Notes: generated by a model not told the origin, from the sequence alone. 64,000 nucleotides of DNA from Geodermatophilus pulveris (GCF_900188375.1 NZ_FZOO01000003.1:434001-498000), one strand, 5' to 3'; shown: positions 26,568-35,509, numbered from the stretch's first letter. A program made the numbers and translations.

Positions 26568-27620
26568 CTATGCGCTGCCAGGCGCGACGTGGATGACGAT
26601 CTTGCCGATCGCGCGCCCGTCCAGCAGGTGGCGGATGGCCGCGGCGGTCTCGGCGAGCGGGTAGACCCGGTCGACCGCGGACGTGACCGCGCCGGCGTCG
26701 ATCAGCTCGCGCAGTGCCACCAGGTCCCCGGCGTTCTCCGAGGCCACGAAGGTGCCCAGGTGCTGGCCGACGAACCTGGACAGCACGGCCGCCCGGACCT
26801 GGCGGTCGCTGCCGCCGAGCCACCTCCCGTCGGTCTCGCCGCCCACGATCACGAGGCGTCCTCTGGCGACGAGGGCTCGGCGGAGGACGGACAACGGGCG
26901 GTTGCCGCCGACGTCGAGGATGACGTCGTAGCGCTCCTGCTGATCGGTGATGTCCTCGCGGGTGTAGTCGACGACGTGGTCGGCGCCCAGCGCCCGGACC
27001 GCGTCGACCTTCGCCGTCCTGGCCACGCCGGTCACGACGGCCCCCGCCGCCTTGGCGATCTGGACGGCGAAGGTGCCCACGCCGCCGGAGGCGCCGATGA
27101 CCAGGACCCGCTGCCCGGCCTGCACCCGACCGTGGTCCCGGACGGCCTGGAGGGCGGTGGACCCGGAGATGGGCACGGCCGCCGCCTGGTCGAAGGAGAG
27201 ACCCGGAGGCTTCAGGGCGAGCTTGTCCGGCCGCACGACCGCGTAGCCGGCGAACGTGCTCGTGGACATGCCGAACACCTCGTCGCCCGGCGCGAAGCCG
27301 CGCACGTCGGCGCCCACCGCGGCGACCGTTCCGGCGAGGCTGCGGCCGGGGCTCGCGTACTTCGGTCGGCGGAGCCCGAAGCCGGCGAGGCGGATGGGGT
27401 AGGGGAGTCCGGCCATGATGTGCCACGTGCCCCGGTCCACGCTGGCGGCGTGCACGCGCACGAGTACGTCGTCGTCCCCGACCGTGGGCCGGTCGGTGTT
27501 GCGGAGCCGCAGGACGTCCTCCGGTGCGGGCCCGTACCGGTCCTGGACGATCGCCTGCATCGAGGGTCTGCCGGTGCCGACCGGTGGCGCACTCAGGGAG
27601 CCGGGCTCGGTAGCTCTCAT
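26568..27620 (-). CDS. NAD(P)-dependent alcohol dehydrogenase / quinone oxidoreductase (zinc-free MDR family)
   Basis: A 350-residue medium-chain reductase. The N-terminal GroES-like domain shows VLVRVHAASVDRGTWHIM and PGRSLAGTVAAVGADV with APGDEVFG. The Rossmann domain shows VLVIGASGGVGTFAVQIAKA (about 165-184) and GVARTAKVDAVRALGADHVVD. Cys/His zinc ligands are absent, as in quinone-reductase-like members. The ATG at 27620 follows GGAAGGTCCCG; an internal ATG 20 codons later is also possible. It stands between the SDR remnant and the DUF2306 gene. The substrate is unknown. Confidence 0.88.
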   Translation of the reverse strand: MRATEPGSLSAPPVGTGRPSMQAIVQDRYGPAPEDVLRLRNTDRPTVGDDDVLVRVHAASVDRGTWHIMAGLPYPIRLAGFGLRRPKYASPGRSLAGTVAAVGADVRGFAPGDEVFGMSTSTFAGYAVVRPDKLALKPPGLSFDQAAAVPISGSTALQAVRDHGRVQAGQRVLVIGASGGVGTFAVQIAKAAGAVVTGVARTAKVDAVRALGADHVVDYTREDITDQQERYDVILDVGGNRPLSVLRRALVARGRLVIVGGETDGRWLGGSDRQVRAAVLSRFVGQHLGTFVASENAGDLVALRELIDAGAVTSAVDRVYPLAETAAAIRHLLDGRAIGKIVIHVAPGSA

Positions 27621-27699
27621 CGGGACCTTCCGTTCTCACGTGGTGGTGGACGGGTGGTTGCTGCAGCACGGGGATCCATCGCCTCGACCTCGCGGTCGG

Positions 27700-28350
27700 T
27701 CAGGGCACCGCCGCTCGCATCGCTGGCGCTGGGGTGCGGCGGCGTGGCCGGCTACGGATGGCTCCCTCGGCGACGGCCAGGTTGATGCCCCAGGCGGCCG
27801 CGAGCAGGAGTGCGGTGGTCAGGTCGCCGGTGCCGAGGAGCGCCCCGCCGATGCCCAGGGTGAAGACCTGGGTGCCGGCGACGAGGCCGATGGCGTAGCT
27901 GCGGATCATCCAGGCCCGGTGGCGTGTGGTGTCGCGACGTCGGGCGGCGCGGAGGCCGAGGACGAGGGTGACCACCATCGCCACGCCGAACGCCAGCCGC
28001 AGCGGGTACAGCACCTCGCGGGTGGCGCCCTCCCGTGGGACGTACTGGTTCAGCCACAGGGCCGACAGCGCCACGCCCAGTCCGGCGACGACCAGCACCC
28101 GCCCGGCCCGGCGGTGCCAGCTGTGCCGGCGCAGCCGTGGCGCGAACTGGAAGGCGCCCACGACCGCGAACGCGGCGGCGCAGGTGATGTGCAGCACCAC
28201 CGGCAGCGGCGTCGCGTGGTAGCGGGCGTCGGAGGGGATCGCCTGCGTGCCGCCGGACAGCTCGACGAGGCGCAGCGCGCCGGCGACCACCGGGACGGTG
28301 CCGAGCGCCACCAGGGCGATCGTCACCCGCCACGTCCGCCAGCGCGTCAT
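27700..28350 (-). CDS. DUF2306 family membrane protein
   Basis: A 216-residue protein with about six membrane segments: VTIALVALGTVPVVAGALRL; LHITCAAAFAVVGAFQF with the His-Ile pair typical of the family; VLVVAGLGVALSALWL; FGVAMVVTLVLGL; YAIGLVAGTQVFTLGIG; LLLAAAWGINLAVAEGAI. Conserved His/Arg residues (RRHSWHRRAGRVLV, RHRAWMIRSYAI) match DUF2306/YoeB-like integral membrane proteins that may bind heme; this role is not established. Its start overlaps the DUF4386 stop (ATGA), so the two are one operon. Confidence 0.82.
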   Translation of the reverse strand: MTRWRTWRVTIALVALGTVPVVAGALRLVELSGGTQAIPSDARYHATPLPVVLHITCAAAFAVVGAFQFAPRLRRHSWHRRAGRVLVVAGLGVALSALWLNQYVPREGATREVLYPLRLAFGVAMVVTLVLGLRAARRRDTTRHRAWMIRSYAIGLVAGTQVFTLGIGGALLGTGDLTTALLLAAAWGINLAVAEGAIRSRPRRRTPAPAMRAAVP

Positions 28351-29030
28351 CGGACCGCGGTGCGACCGGGGCGATCCTCGACGGCGACCGGCCGGGCGTC
28401 GGCTTGGCGCGAGGTGCGCCACAGGGAGTACCCGAGGCCGATCAGCGCGATGCCGTTGGGGAAGGCGATCAGCCGGTAGAGGGCATCGGGCATCAGGGCC
28501 AGGACGGCGCTGACCAGGCCACCCACGGCGAGCAGGACGGCCGCCCAGCGGGCGAGGACGTGGGCCCGGTACAGCGCGATCCCGAACACGAGGCCACCGG
28601 ACAGGTAGCAGGCGCTCTGCAGCTGGAACAGCGTCCCCAGCACGCCGACGTCGCCCGCGGCGGCGTCCCCGGTGAAGGTCGCGAGGACGTTGCCGACGAA
28701 GGCCGGCTCGGTCTCCGCGAGGGGAGGCAGGACGTACCCCAGGGCGAAGGTGGAACTGGTGATGAGCAGGTAGCCCGCTGCCAGGACCAGGTAGCCCACG
28801 AGGCCGACGACCCCGTTGCGGCGGACCTGGCTCAGGTACATGCCGGTGATCCCGACCAGCGCCAGCACGGCCATCAGGACCTTCAGGGAGTTGCGGACCG
28901 CCATCTCGGTCGTGGTGATCGAGGTGGTGTCCAGCGGGGGGTGGCCGAGCTGGACCCCGACGAAGAGCGTGCCCGCGGCGATCGCGGCGGCCCCGCTGGC
29001 TCGGACGAGGGACGAGGGGCTGACCGTCAT
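28347..29030 (-). CDS. DUF4386-like membrane protein
   Basis: This 227-residue protein has about six membrane segments and the pattern of the DUF4386 family: ASGAAAIAAGTLFVGVQLGHP at the N-terminus, VGYLVLAAGYLLITSSTFAL, LFQLQSACYLSGGLVFGIAL, WAAVLLAVGGLVSAVLALM and FPNGIALIGLGYSLW. Function is unknown; members often sit beside two-component systems or other small membrane genes, as here. The ATG at 29030 is at the family's usual start. It is the first gene of a two-gene operon with the DUF2306 gene. Confidence 0.8.
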   Translation of the reverse strand: MTVSPSSLVRASGAAAIAAGTLFVGVQLGHPPLDTTSITTTEMAVRNSLKVLMAVLALVGITGMYLSQVRRNGVVGLVGYLVLAAGYLLITSSTFALGYVLPPLAETEPAFVGNVLATFTGDAAAGDVGVLGTLFQLQSACYLSGGLVFGIALYRAHVLARWAAVLLAVGGLVSAVLALMPDALYRLIAFPNGIALIGLGYSLWRTSRQADARPVAVEDRPGRTAVR

Positions 29031-29099
29031 GTGGCGCTCCTGGTGGTGGCGGTGAGCGGAGGTCGCGGGCGGCGCCGCGCGTCCCGTCGTGCGGGGGTG

Positions 29100-29855
29100 T
29101 CAGCGCGGGGAGGCGGCCGGGGTCGGCGGCGGCGCGGTCGGCATCGCCGGTGGTGTCGGCCCGGGTGGCACCGAGGCCGGGTCGGTGCCGCCGGTGTCCA
29201 GCCGGAACGGCGGGTAGCGGTCGGTCATCAGCGCGGCGTAGGCCGTGACCCGGAGCGCCCAGCGGTCCATGCCGAGGACGAAGTCGTAGAGCGGCTTCGG
29301 GTAGCGGCCGGTGAAGAGCAGCGTGATCGCGGCGATCAGCACGAGCAGCCCGACGAGGCTCCACCCGGCGGTCGAGCCGTCGTCCCAGGTGTCGTTCGTC
29401 TCACCGGCCCGCGTGCCGAGCCAGACGCCTCCGCCGACGAAGACGGCGAGGACGAGGAAGTGCGGGATGGCCAGCAGCCACTTCACGAAGATCAGTCCTC
29501 GGGACAACCGTTCGGGGTAGGTCACTGCGAGGTGCGCGGGGTGGTCCGGCACGTCGGCCAGGGTGAACGGCGGGTAGCGGTCCGTCCCGAGCGCCCAGTA
29601 GCCGTAGTGGTGCACGCGCCAGGACCAGCGCAGGACCCCGACGTTGAAGTCGAACAGCGATCGTGGGTAGCGGCCGGTGAAGAGGATCGCGAAGAAGGCG
29701 ATCACCGTGATGACGACGAACGCCACCCACAGGAGGAACAGCACGACGACGTGGGGGATCAGGAGCAGCCACTTCACCAGCCACAGCCAGCGGGAGAGCG
29801 CCGGGTCCAGGGAAGCGTCGACACGTACGGGATAGGGGGTGCGGTTCTCGGTCAT
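29100..29855 (-). CDS. DUF4389 domain membrane protein (two repeats)
   Basis: Two similar halves each carry LVKWLLLIPHVVVLF or FVKWLLAIPHFLVLA, then a ...LFTGRYP(R/K).L.DF motif and (T)DRYPPF. This is the DUF4389 repeat. The C-terminal 30 residues are Pro/Ala-rich. The ATG at 29855 has GGAGG at good spacing, so the 10 residues upstream in the open frame are not included. Function is unknown; the family is common in actinobacteria near stress or envelope genes. Confidence 0.85.
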   Translation of the reverse strand: MTENRTPYPVRVDASLDPALSRWLWLVKWLLLIPHVVVLFLLWVAFVVITVIAFFAILFTGRYPRSLFDFNVGVLRWSWRVHHYGYWALGTDRYPPFTLADVPDHPAHLAVTYPERLSRGLIFVKWLLAIPHFLVLAVFVGGGVWLGTRAGETNDTWDDGSTAGWSLVGLLVLIAAITLLFTGRYPKPLYDFVLGMDRWALRVTAYAALMTDRYPPFRLDTGGTDPASVPPGPTPPAMPTAPPPTPAASPR

Positions 29856-29997
29856 TCCGGCCTCCGCGGAGGAGGGCGTGAGCACGCCCTGAGATGAGGC
29901 ATGCAGTCTGGCGCCGGCTCGTGCCGGGGCACATCGGCGTGATGACCGGTCCGGACGGGCGCTTTGTCGTAGGCCCGCTGCAGTACGCGTCCTGCGG

Positions 29998-30372
29998 TCA
30001 GCGCGGGGGTGCCGGCAGCGGCGGTGGGGTCACCGAGCGGACTGCCTCGGCGAGTCGGTCCGGGAACTCGACGTCCTCGTCCAGGCAGGCCCTGGCGCCG
30101 GCGCGGAGGACGGCGGTCATCGAGATGCGCCCGCTGCACACGGCGATCACGGCTCGTCCGCGACGGGCGAGTTCGGCGACGACGAGCAGGTCCTGCGCGT
30201 GCTCGCGCCGGCTCAGCTCCAGGACCACGAGATCCGGAGCGAGGTCGGTGGCCAGCTGCGCGAGCAGCCGCGGCGTACCCGTCGTACCGACGACCCGGTC
30301 CCCGTGGAGCTCCAGCAGGCTGGACAGGGACCTGCGGACGCGGACGTCGCGAGCGGCAACCAGCACCCTCAT
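29998..30372 (-). CDS. receiver-like protein without the phosphoacceptor aspartate
   Basis: The 124-residue chain follows a response-regulator receiver fold (MRVLVAARDVRVRRSLSSLL, APDLVVLELSRREHAQDLLV, GRAVIAVCSG, AVLRAGARACLDEDV). At the usual phosphoacceptor position after strand 3 the residue is Glu52 (LVVLELS), and the acidic pair of strand 1 is reduced to one Asp. It is therefore probably a pseudo-receiver working without phosphorylation, or locked in an active-like state. There is no output domain. It lies 105 bp downstream of the response regulator gene on the same strand, and may tune that pathway (inference). The start after the first ~20 open codons fits the fold. Confidence 0.65.
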   Translation of the reverse strand: MRVLVAARDVRVRRSLSSLLELHGDRVVGTTGTPRLLAQLATDLAPDLVVLELSRREHAQDLLVVAELARRGRAVIAVCSGRISMTAVLRAGARACLDEDVEFPDRLAEAVRSVTPPPLPAPPR

Positions 30373-30477
30373 CGCTGCACCGCCTGGATCCGGAGTGCTC
30401 CTCAGCTCAGCACGCGACCGGCTCCGCGTCACCGGCGCAATGACCTGTCGTGGCAGGGAGGAACGGCCGAGGCTCGT

Positions 30478-31161
30478 CTACCGGGGGGTCACCGGTACCA
30501 GGCCCTGGTGGACGGCGTACAGCGCCGCCTGGGTGCGCGACCGCAGCCCCAGCTTGTCGAGGATGCTGCTGACGTGGGTGCGGGCGGTGCGCTCGCTGAT
30601 CACCAGCCGGGAGGCGACCTCCCGGTTCGACAGCCCGGCCGCGAGCAGGACGAGGACCTCGTGCTCCCGGGCGGTGAGGGGCTCGGCCACGGCCCGGCCG
30701 GGTGCGCTGAAGGCCCGGGCCAGCTGCCGGGAGACGGCCGCTCCCAGCGGCATCTCACCGCGGCGGGCCTTGCGGATGCCGTCGACGACCTGGTCGGCCT
30801 CGGCGTCCTTCAGCAGGTAGCCGGAGGCGCCTGCCTCGAGCGCACCGCGGATCCGGTCGACCTCGCTGTAGCTGGTCATGGCCATGACGGCGATGCCGTC
30901 GTACCGCTGGGTCAGCAGCCGCGTCGCGGTGACCCCGTCCGTGCCGGGCATGAGCAGATCCATGAGGACCACGTGCGGAGGCTCCCCCTCGGCGACCAAC
31001 GCGGCGACCAGGTCGAGTGCTGCCCGTCCGTCGGCGGCCTCGCCGACGACCTCCACGTCGTCGACGAGTTCGAGGTAGCTGCGCAGCCCGCGGCGCACCA
31101 CCGCGTGGTCGTCGACGAGGCAGACGCGGATCCGCTCGTCGGCAGGCTCAGGGGCGGTCAT
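30478..31161 (-). CDS. NarL/FixJ-family response regulator
   Basis: The receiver domain is at residues 10-130 with acidic pair Asp17/Asp18 (VCLVDDHAVVRRG), phosphoacceptor Asp68 (VVLMDLLMPG) and Lys in YLLKDA. The LuxR-type output domain is at ~150-215 (LTAREHEVLVLLAAGLSNREVA, ERTARTHVSSIL). Its ATG overlaps the histidine kinase stop (ATGA), so kinase and regulator are made together. The regulon cannot be read from the sequence; nearby membrane genes at 27.7-29.9 kb are candidates. Confidence 0.94.
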   Translation of the reverse strand: MTAPEPADERIRVCLVDDHAVVRRGLRSYLELVDDVEVVGEAADGRAALDLVAALVAEGEPPHVVLMDLLMPGTDGVTATRLLTQRYDGIAVMAMTSYSEVDRIRGALEAGASGYLLKDAEADQVVDGIRKARRGEMPLGAAVSRQLARAFSAPGRAVAEPLTAREHEVLVLLAAGLSNREVASRLVISERTARTHVSSILDKLGLRSRTQAALYAVHQGLVPVTPR

Positions 31162-33236
31162 CGCGCGTCCGACACGGGTGACGTGGCCGGCACCGCCAGC
31201 GTGCTCCCGGGTGTGGTCAGCGGGATCACGGCCGACACCCGGGTGCCCCGCCCCGGTCCGGTGTCCACCACGAGGGAGCCGCCGAGCTGTTCCATCCGCT
31301 GCGCCATCGTGCGCAGGCCCAGGTGTCCGGGCTGGGGCGTGGACGCGTCGAAGCCCACGCCGTCGTCCGTCACGTCGACCAGCAACTCCTGGCCGCTGTT
31401 CCGGCGACGCAGCTGCACGACCGCGCTCCGGGCCCCGGAGTGCTTCGCGACGTTGGCGAGGGCCTCCTGCACCAGCCGGTAGACCTGCTCTTCCACATCG
31501 CCCGGCAGCGGGATCGGCCGCTTCGGCGCTCGGACCTCGACGCGGATCTCGGTACGCGCGCTGACCCCCTCGGCCTGCTTGCGGATCGCGGCGGCCAGAC
31601 CCTCTTCCCGCAGTGCCTCCGGTCGCAGTTCGAAGATGAGCGCCCGCATCTCGGCGAGCGCACCCTGCGTCAATGCGCGCAGGTTGCCCAGCCGCTCACC
31701 CAGCGGTCCTTCGGGTGGTAGGCCTGCTCGTTCGAGGAGCAGTTGCGCGCCGCGGGTCTCCAGCGTCATCGAGAACAGGGCCTGGGAGACCGAGTCATGG
31801 AGTTCGCGCGCCAGGCGGTGCCGGGCCTGTAGCGCCAGGCGCTGCTGCGCCTCGGCGAAGAGCCGGGCGTTCTCGATCGCGACGCCGGCCTGCGCGGCGA
31901 GGGTGACCACGGCGCGCTCGTCGCCGTCGGTGAACCCCGACGGGCCGCGCTTCTCGGTGAGGTAGAGGTTGCCGTAGATCCGTCCGCGGACCGTGATCGG
32001 CACCCCCAGGAACGAGGTCATCGGTGGGTGGTGCGGCGGGAAACCGACCGACCGCGGGTCGTTCTGGATGCTGCCCAGACGCAGCGGACGGGCATCGGAG
32101 GTCAGGGCGCCCAGGATCCCTCGGCCGATGGGCAGGGCTCCGATCGCGGCGCGCTGGTCCTCCGTGAGGCCGTGGGTGATGAAGTCCTCCAGCCGACCGT
32201 CCCGGCCGAGCACCCCCACCGCGCCGTACCGGGCGTCCGCGACGTCGCACGCCAGTTCCACGATCTTGGTCAGCACTGCCGGGAGGGACAGCTCGGAGGC
32301 CAGTGCCAGCCCGGCCGCGATGAGCCCCTCGTCCCGGCGGGAGGACGCGGCGGCGTCGGCGTACAGCCGGGCGTTGTCGACGGCCGTGGCGGCCTGGTCG
32401 GCGACGGCGGCGAGGAACCGCAATTCGTCGCCGTCCGGCGGCGGACCTGGCCAGAAGGTCTTGACGGCGCCGACCGGGTGGTTGCGGGCGACCATCGGGA
32501 AGGACGCGATGCTCCGCCAGTCCAGATCACCGTCGAGGTCCTCCAACCAACGCAGCACCGGGTCCTCACGGGCCCGGTCGACCACGACCGTCTGCTGGTT
32601 CCGGAATGCGGCCACCGACGGCAGGGCCTCCTTGCCGTCGGCCAGTGCCCGCCGGAAGCGGTCGGCATAGTCCGCCGGGAGACCGGCTGTCCCCGCGACG
32701 CGCAACCGGGCGGGCTCGCCGTCGAAGACGATGGCGGCGCAGCCGGTCATCTCCGTTGCCTCCAACAGGCACGCGGCGACGGTGTCGAGGGTCGCCTCCA
32801 GCGACTCCGCCAGCGCCACCTGTGCCGCCAGATGGGTCAGCGTGGCCTGCCAGCGCACCGCGCGACGCTCCTCGGTGACGTCCCGGAACGCCCGCACGAC
32901 CAGGCGCTGGCCCTGGACGTCCAGTGGGACGTCGGAGTACTCGACTTCCCGTCGCCCACTGCCCCTGGCGGAGTGCACCCCCCGCGCAGGCACGGTGATT
33001 ACCGCGGTCCGGTGCGGTGCCGCCGGACCCGGGAGCGCCTCGTGTCCGGCATCTCCGAGCGCCCACCCCGCGGGATTGACGTGCAGGACGTGCAGATCCG
33101 GCGTGAGCAGGGCGACGCCCTGGGACAGGCCGTCCACCATCCGGACGAGGTCGTCGAACCCGCCTACCGCCGGCCAGTCGTCATGCCACGCGGACGTGGT
33201 GGCATGGATGTCCGCAGCGCTCCCCACCGGCACCAC
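31158..33236 (-). CDS. soluble histidine kinase with PAS, GAF and HisKA_3 domains
   Basis: Domains in order: a PAS-like segment (MVDGLSQGVALLTPDLHVLHVNP), a first GAF domain (about 130-290), a second GAF domain (VVELACDVADARYGAVGVLG-like region to FLGVPITVRGRIYGNLYL), the phosphorylation helix HRLARELHDSVSQALFSM, and an HATPase with QEALANVAKHSGA, DVTDDGVGFD and HLGLRTMAQRM. The two-GAF kinase layout resembles DevS/DosS-type oxygen or redox sensors, although no heme ligand is certain. No membrane segment is seen. The start is uncertain: GTG at 33236 is used, and ATG at 33140 is possible. It is coupled to the downstream regulator gene by ATGA. Confidence 0.88.
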   Translation of the reverse strand: MVPVGSAADIHATTSAWHDDWPAVGGFDDLVRMVDGLSQGVALLTPDLHVLHVNPAGWALGDAGHEALPGPAAPHRTAVITVPARGVHSARGSGRREVEYSDVPLDVQGQRLVVRAFRDVTEERRAVRWQATLTHLAAQVALAESLEATLDTVAACLLEATEMTGCAAIVFDGEPARLRVAGTAGLPADYADRFRRALADGKEALPSVAAFRNQQTVVVDRAREDPVLRWLEDLDGDLDWRSIASFPMVARNHPVGAVKTFWPGPPPDGDELRFLAAVADQAATAVDNARLYADAAASSRRDEGLIAAGLALASELSLPAVLTKIVELACDVADARYGAVGVLGRDGRLEDFITHGLTEDQRAAIGALPIGRGILGALTSDARPLRLGSIQNDPRSVGFPPHHPPMTSFLGVPITVRGRIYGNLYLTEKRGPSGFTDGDERAVVTLAAQAGVAIENARLFAEAQQRLALQARHRLARELHDSVSQALFSMTLETRGAQLLLERAGLPPEGPLGERLGNLRALTQGALAEMRALIFELRPEALREEGLAAAIRKQAEGVSARTEIRVEVRAPKRPIPLPGDVEEQVYRLVQEALANVAKHSGARSAVVQLRRRNSGQELLVDVTDDGVGFDASTPQPGHLGLRTMAQRMEQLGGSLVVDTGPGRGTRVSAVIPLTTPGSTLAVPATSPVSDAR

Positions 33237-33870
33237 CGCCCAACGGTCCGCTGCCGCGAAGCTACTCCCGTCGACTGGTCCTGTGATCGTTCTCGACCGC
33301 GTCAGGACGGCGTGGTGACCGAGGATCGGCCCGCACGACTGGACCGCCGCAGCTCTGGAGGAGCCGACCGGTGGAGGATCGCGACCTGCCGGCCGACTGG
33401 TCCAGCTCCACGCGCGGCCGGTCACCGTCGTGATCGACCACGAGGCATGCGCCCGGCCCACCCCCGCACGGACCTGCCGGTCGTCGCCAGGTGCCGGGTG
33501 TGCTGTGCCAGCGCGCGCGGTGAGGCCTGCGGTGTGACGGACCACGGGCGACTCGCAGATCTCGCGCTGCGCGTCGCGAGGGACCGGTGCACGGAGCGAG
33601 GACATCGCCAAGCCCCTCACCCACCGGGACCAGGCCATCCAGGAGTGGTACCGCCGGCAGTTGATCAGGCGCGTGCTCGCGCACGGCACCGGACAGGACG
33701 AGCCTCGACCGGACGCCAACCGGGGCGCGTCTGCTCGACCGGTCAGCCGGGCGAGGATCGCGGCGAGCACGGCGACTCCGCGGAAGACCACGGCGGATGC
33801 GTCGTCGCGGGTGGCCGGTCGGCGCCGGACCTGCCTGGGGACGCCGCTCGACGATGCCCGCGACAACGCG
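33237..33870. other. gene-free stretch between the kinase and the first attachment site
   Basis: Frames on both strands are open, but their composition is that of shadows and no family motif is seen. One short plus-strand stretch (THRDQAIQEWYRRQLIRRVL, near 33630) might be a gene remnant. The region probably holds the kinase promoter at its left end and the chromosomal flank of the integrated elements at its right end. Confidence 0.4.
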
Positions 33871-33917
33871 GTGGAGCGGGTGACCGGGATCGAACCGGCA
33901 TGGCCAGCTTGGAAGGC
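33871..33917 (-). repeat. attachment-site copy 1: 3' part of tRNA-Gly(TCC)
   Basis: A 47-bp sequence identical to those at 44239 and 48995. Read on the minus strand it is the 3' part of a tRNA: the anticodon loop CTTCCAA (anticodon TCC), the anticodon-stem 3' side GCTGG, a complete T arm CCGGTTCGATCCCGG and the acceptor 3' strand CACCCGCTCCA. The 5' half of the tRNA is absent, so this is a displaced attachment core and not a gene. It is the left boundary of element A. Confidence 0.85.
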
Positions 33918-33978
33918 GGGGCGATGTAGACCTATAGGCGCTGGTCAGCGGCTCGTTGAGCTCCCCGAGAGGGTCCAC

Positions 33979-33998
33979 GTGACCACTATGTGACCAAT
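33979..33998. promoter_or_regulatory. possible integrase arm-type sites
   Basis: Two direct GTGACCA repeats spaced 11 bp apart lie between attachment copy 1 and the integrase stop. Similar TGACCA or TGACCCA motifs lie beside the other two copies, as expected for integrase arm-binding sites. Confidence 0.45.
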
Positions 33999-34014
33999 CG
34001 CCTCTCGGTCGGCA

Positions 34015-35148
34015 TCACTCCGGCCGCTGGTCGCCGTTGCTCTCCGGTGCCTTGGTGATAGCACCGAGCATGGCGTCAAGGGCCCGGGCGATGTCGGCAT
34101 CGCGGTCGTCGGCGGCGTGCTGGTAGAGGAGCGCGGCGGCGGGGGAGGAGTGACCGAGCCGACGCATGAGCTCTCTCGTGGTCGCTCCGGTAGCAGCGGC
34201 CAGGGTGGCGCCGGTATGACGGAGTTCGTGTGGCCGGACCGGCGGCAACCCGATGGCGTCCGCGGCGCGGCGGAAGGTGGAGTTCCAGTTGCTGCGGGCA
34301 AGGTAGCCGCCGGTACTGGTGCCAAACAGGAGGGCGTCCGGAGGAGTCGGGACGTGCTTCTCCAGGTGCTCCTCCAGTACCGCCGCGACCGCGGCGGGGA
34401 GGGTCACCGTCCGGTGTCCGGCGTCGGTCTTCGGTTCGCCGAGCACCCACCGGCCGCCAACGCGTCGCACCGAACGCTCGACGCGCAGCCGGCCGCCAGA
34501 CAGGACGTCGGATCGGCGCAGGGCCGTGGCTTCACCGAACCGGAGCCCGCCGAAGGCGAGGACGAGCAGCAGGGCGCGGTAGCGAGCGGTCCTCCGGTCC
34601 CGCCCCAGTTGGTCGGCAAGCTGCAGTGCTTCTGCGGCGGTGAGTGCGCGAGACGGCCGGGTGGCCTTGGGAGTGCCGGCGCCCCGCAACCGGCATGGAT
34701 TGGACGCGATGGCTTCGTCGGCCACCGCGACGTTGAGGATGGCGCGCAGGAGCCGATACGACTGCGCCAGTGCTGTCGGGCCCGTCGTCCGGCCGGCCTT
34801 GGCGTGCCAGGAGCGGACGGCGGCGGGGGTGACCTCGCCGACGGGAACGTCCGCCCATGGCTCGGCGAGGTGGTGACGCCACAGGCCGGCGTAGAGGACG
34901 CGGGTGCCCTCGCGGAGGTCATTGCGGGCAAGGTAGTCCTCGGCGTACTCGCCGACGGCGCGGCTGCTGGCGTTCGGCGCTCGCCAGCTCTTCCGCAGGA
35001 GGTCGGTCTGCTGACTTGCCAGCCACGCCCAGGCGTCGGCCTTGGTGCCGAAGATTTTGGTGTGGCGCCGACCATCAGGGCCGAGGTACCGGGCGCGGTA
35101 GCGGCCACTCGGAAGCCGGTCGACCGACCCGAACGTCCGCTTGGCCAC
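34015..35148 (-). CDS. tyrosine site-specific integrase of element A
   Basis: The full-length 377-residue phage-type integrase recombines the tRNA-Gly attachment sites. The N-terminal part (GRYRARYLGPDGRRH, residues 15-29) is the arm-binding type domain; residues ~60-150 are the SAM-like core-binding domain. The catalytic set is present: Arg203 (GLRFGEATAL), Lys240 (EPKTDAGHRTV), His307 and Arg310 (HELRH), His333 (LGHSS) and Tyr342 (ALLYQHA). It starts 41 bp downstream of the excisionase gene on the same strand and ends ~100 bp from attachment copy 1. By eye it is nearly collinear with and highly similar to the integrase at 52634. Confidence 0.95.
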   Translation of the reverse strand: MAKRTFGSVDRLPSGRYRARYLGPDGRRHTKIFGTKADAWAWLASQQTDLLRKSWRAPNASSRAVGEYAEDYLARNDLREGTRVLYAGLWRHHLAEPWADVPVGEVTPAAVRSWHAKAGRTTGPTALAQSYRLLRAILNVAVADEAIASNPCRLRGAGTPKATRPSRALTAAEALQLADQLGRDRRTARYRALLLVLAFGGLRFGEATALRRSDVLSGGRLRVERSVRRVGGRWVLGEPKTDAGHRTVTLPAAVAAVLEEHLEKHVPTPPDALLFGTSTGGYLARSNWNSTFRRAADAIGLPPVRPHELRHTGATLAAATGATTRELMRRLGHSSPAAALLYQHAADDRDADIARALDAMLGAITKAPESNGDQRPE

Positions 35149-35189
35149 GTCGAGACCTTGACGGGTACCTCAGCTCGCGTCGTCGACGA

Positions 35190-35405
35190 TCACCGCTGGC
35201 TGTGGACGCGGCCGGAATCCACAAAGGCGTCTAGCGTCGAGCGCTCCAGGCGCACATACTTGCCGACTTTGACGTAGTCGATCCGGCGCTCGGTGATGAG
35301 CCGGCGAATGAACCGCTCGCCGGTACCGAGGTACTCGCCGGCCTGCGCGACGGTCAGGAGCGGGTCGCGGTCGGAATGCCGATCCTGTGCCGCTCGCGTC
35401 GTCAT
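35190..35405 (-). CDS. excisionase / MerR-like winged-helix DNA-binding protein
   Basis: A 71-residue protein with one winged helix (LLTVAQAGEYLGTGERFIRR, LITERRIDYVKVGKYVRLE) typical of actinobacterial Xis proteins. It lies directly upstream of the integrase. The ATG at 35405 gives the same length as the second copy at 53809. Five 11-bp tandem repeats begin 14 bp upstream of the start, probably its own binding sites. Confidence 0.88.
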   Translation of the reverse strand: MTTRAAQDRHSDRDPLLTVAQAGEYLGTGERFIRRLITERRIDYVKVGKYVRLERSTLDAFVDSGRVHSQR

Positions 35406-35419
35406 GGGATCTAGCGTCG

Positions 35420-35474
35420 CCGGTGATCCTCCGGTGATCCTCCTGTGGACCTCCGGTGATCCTCCGGTCGTCCT
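35420..35474. repeat. five tandem 11-bp iterons upstream of the excisionase gene
   Basis: The units are CCGGTGATCCT, CCGGTGATCCT, CCTGTGGACCT, CCGGTGATCCT and CCGGTCGTCCT, head to tail. The 11-bp period is close to one DNA turn, so bound proteins would align on one face. A shorter related array occurs at the same distance from the second excisionase gene (54038-54070). Confidence 0.85.
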
Positions 35475-35509
35475 TCCTTCGGCGTCTGACCGTGTGACCC
35501 TTCGACGCG

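Noticed and set aside
33237-33870. Possible gene in the open frames left of attachment copy 1
   Set aside because: No family motif, no ribosome site and biased composition on every frame.
33871-33917. tRNA-Gly gene call at each of the three 47-bp copies
   Set aside because: Only the 3' half is present; no D arm or 5' acceptor strand, so they are attachment cores.
35420-35474. CRISPR-like array
   Set aside because: Units are 11 bp in direct tandem without spacers; fits iterons.
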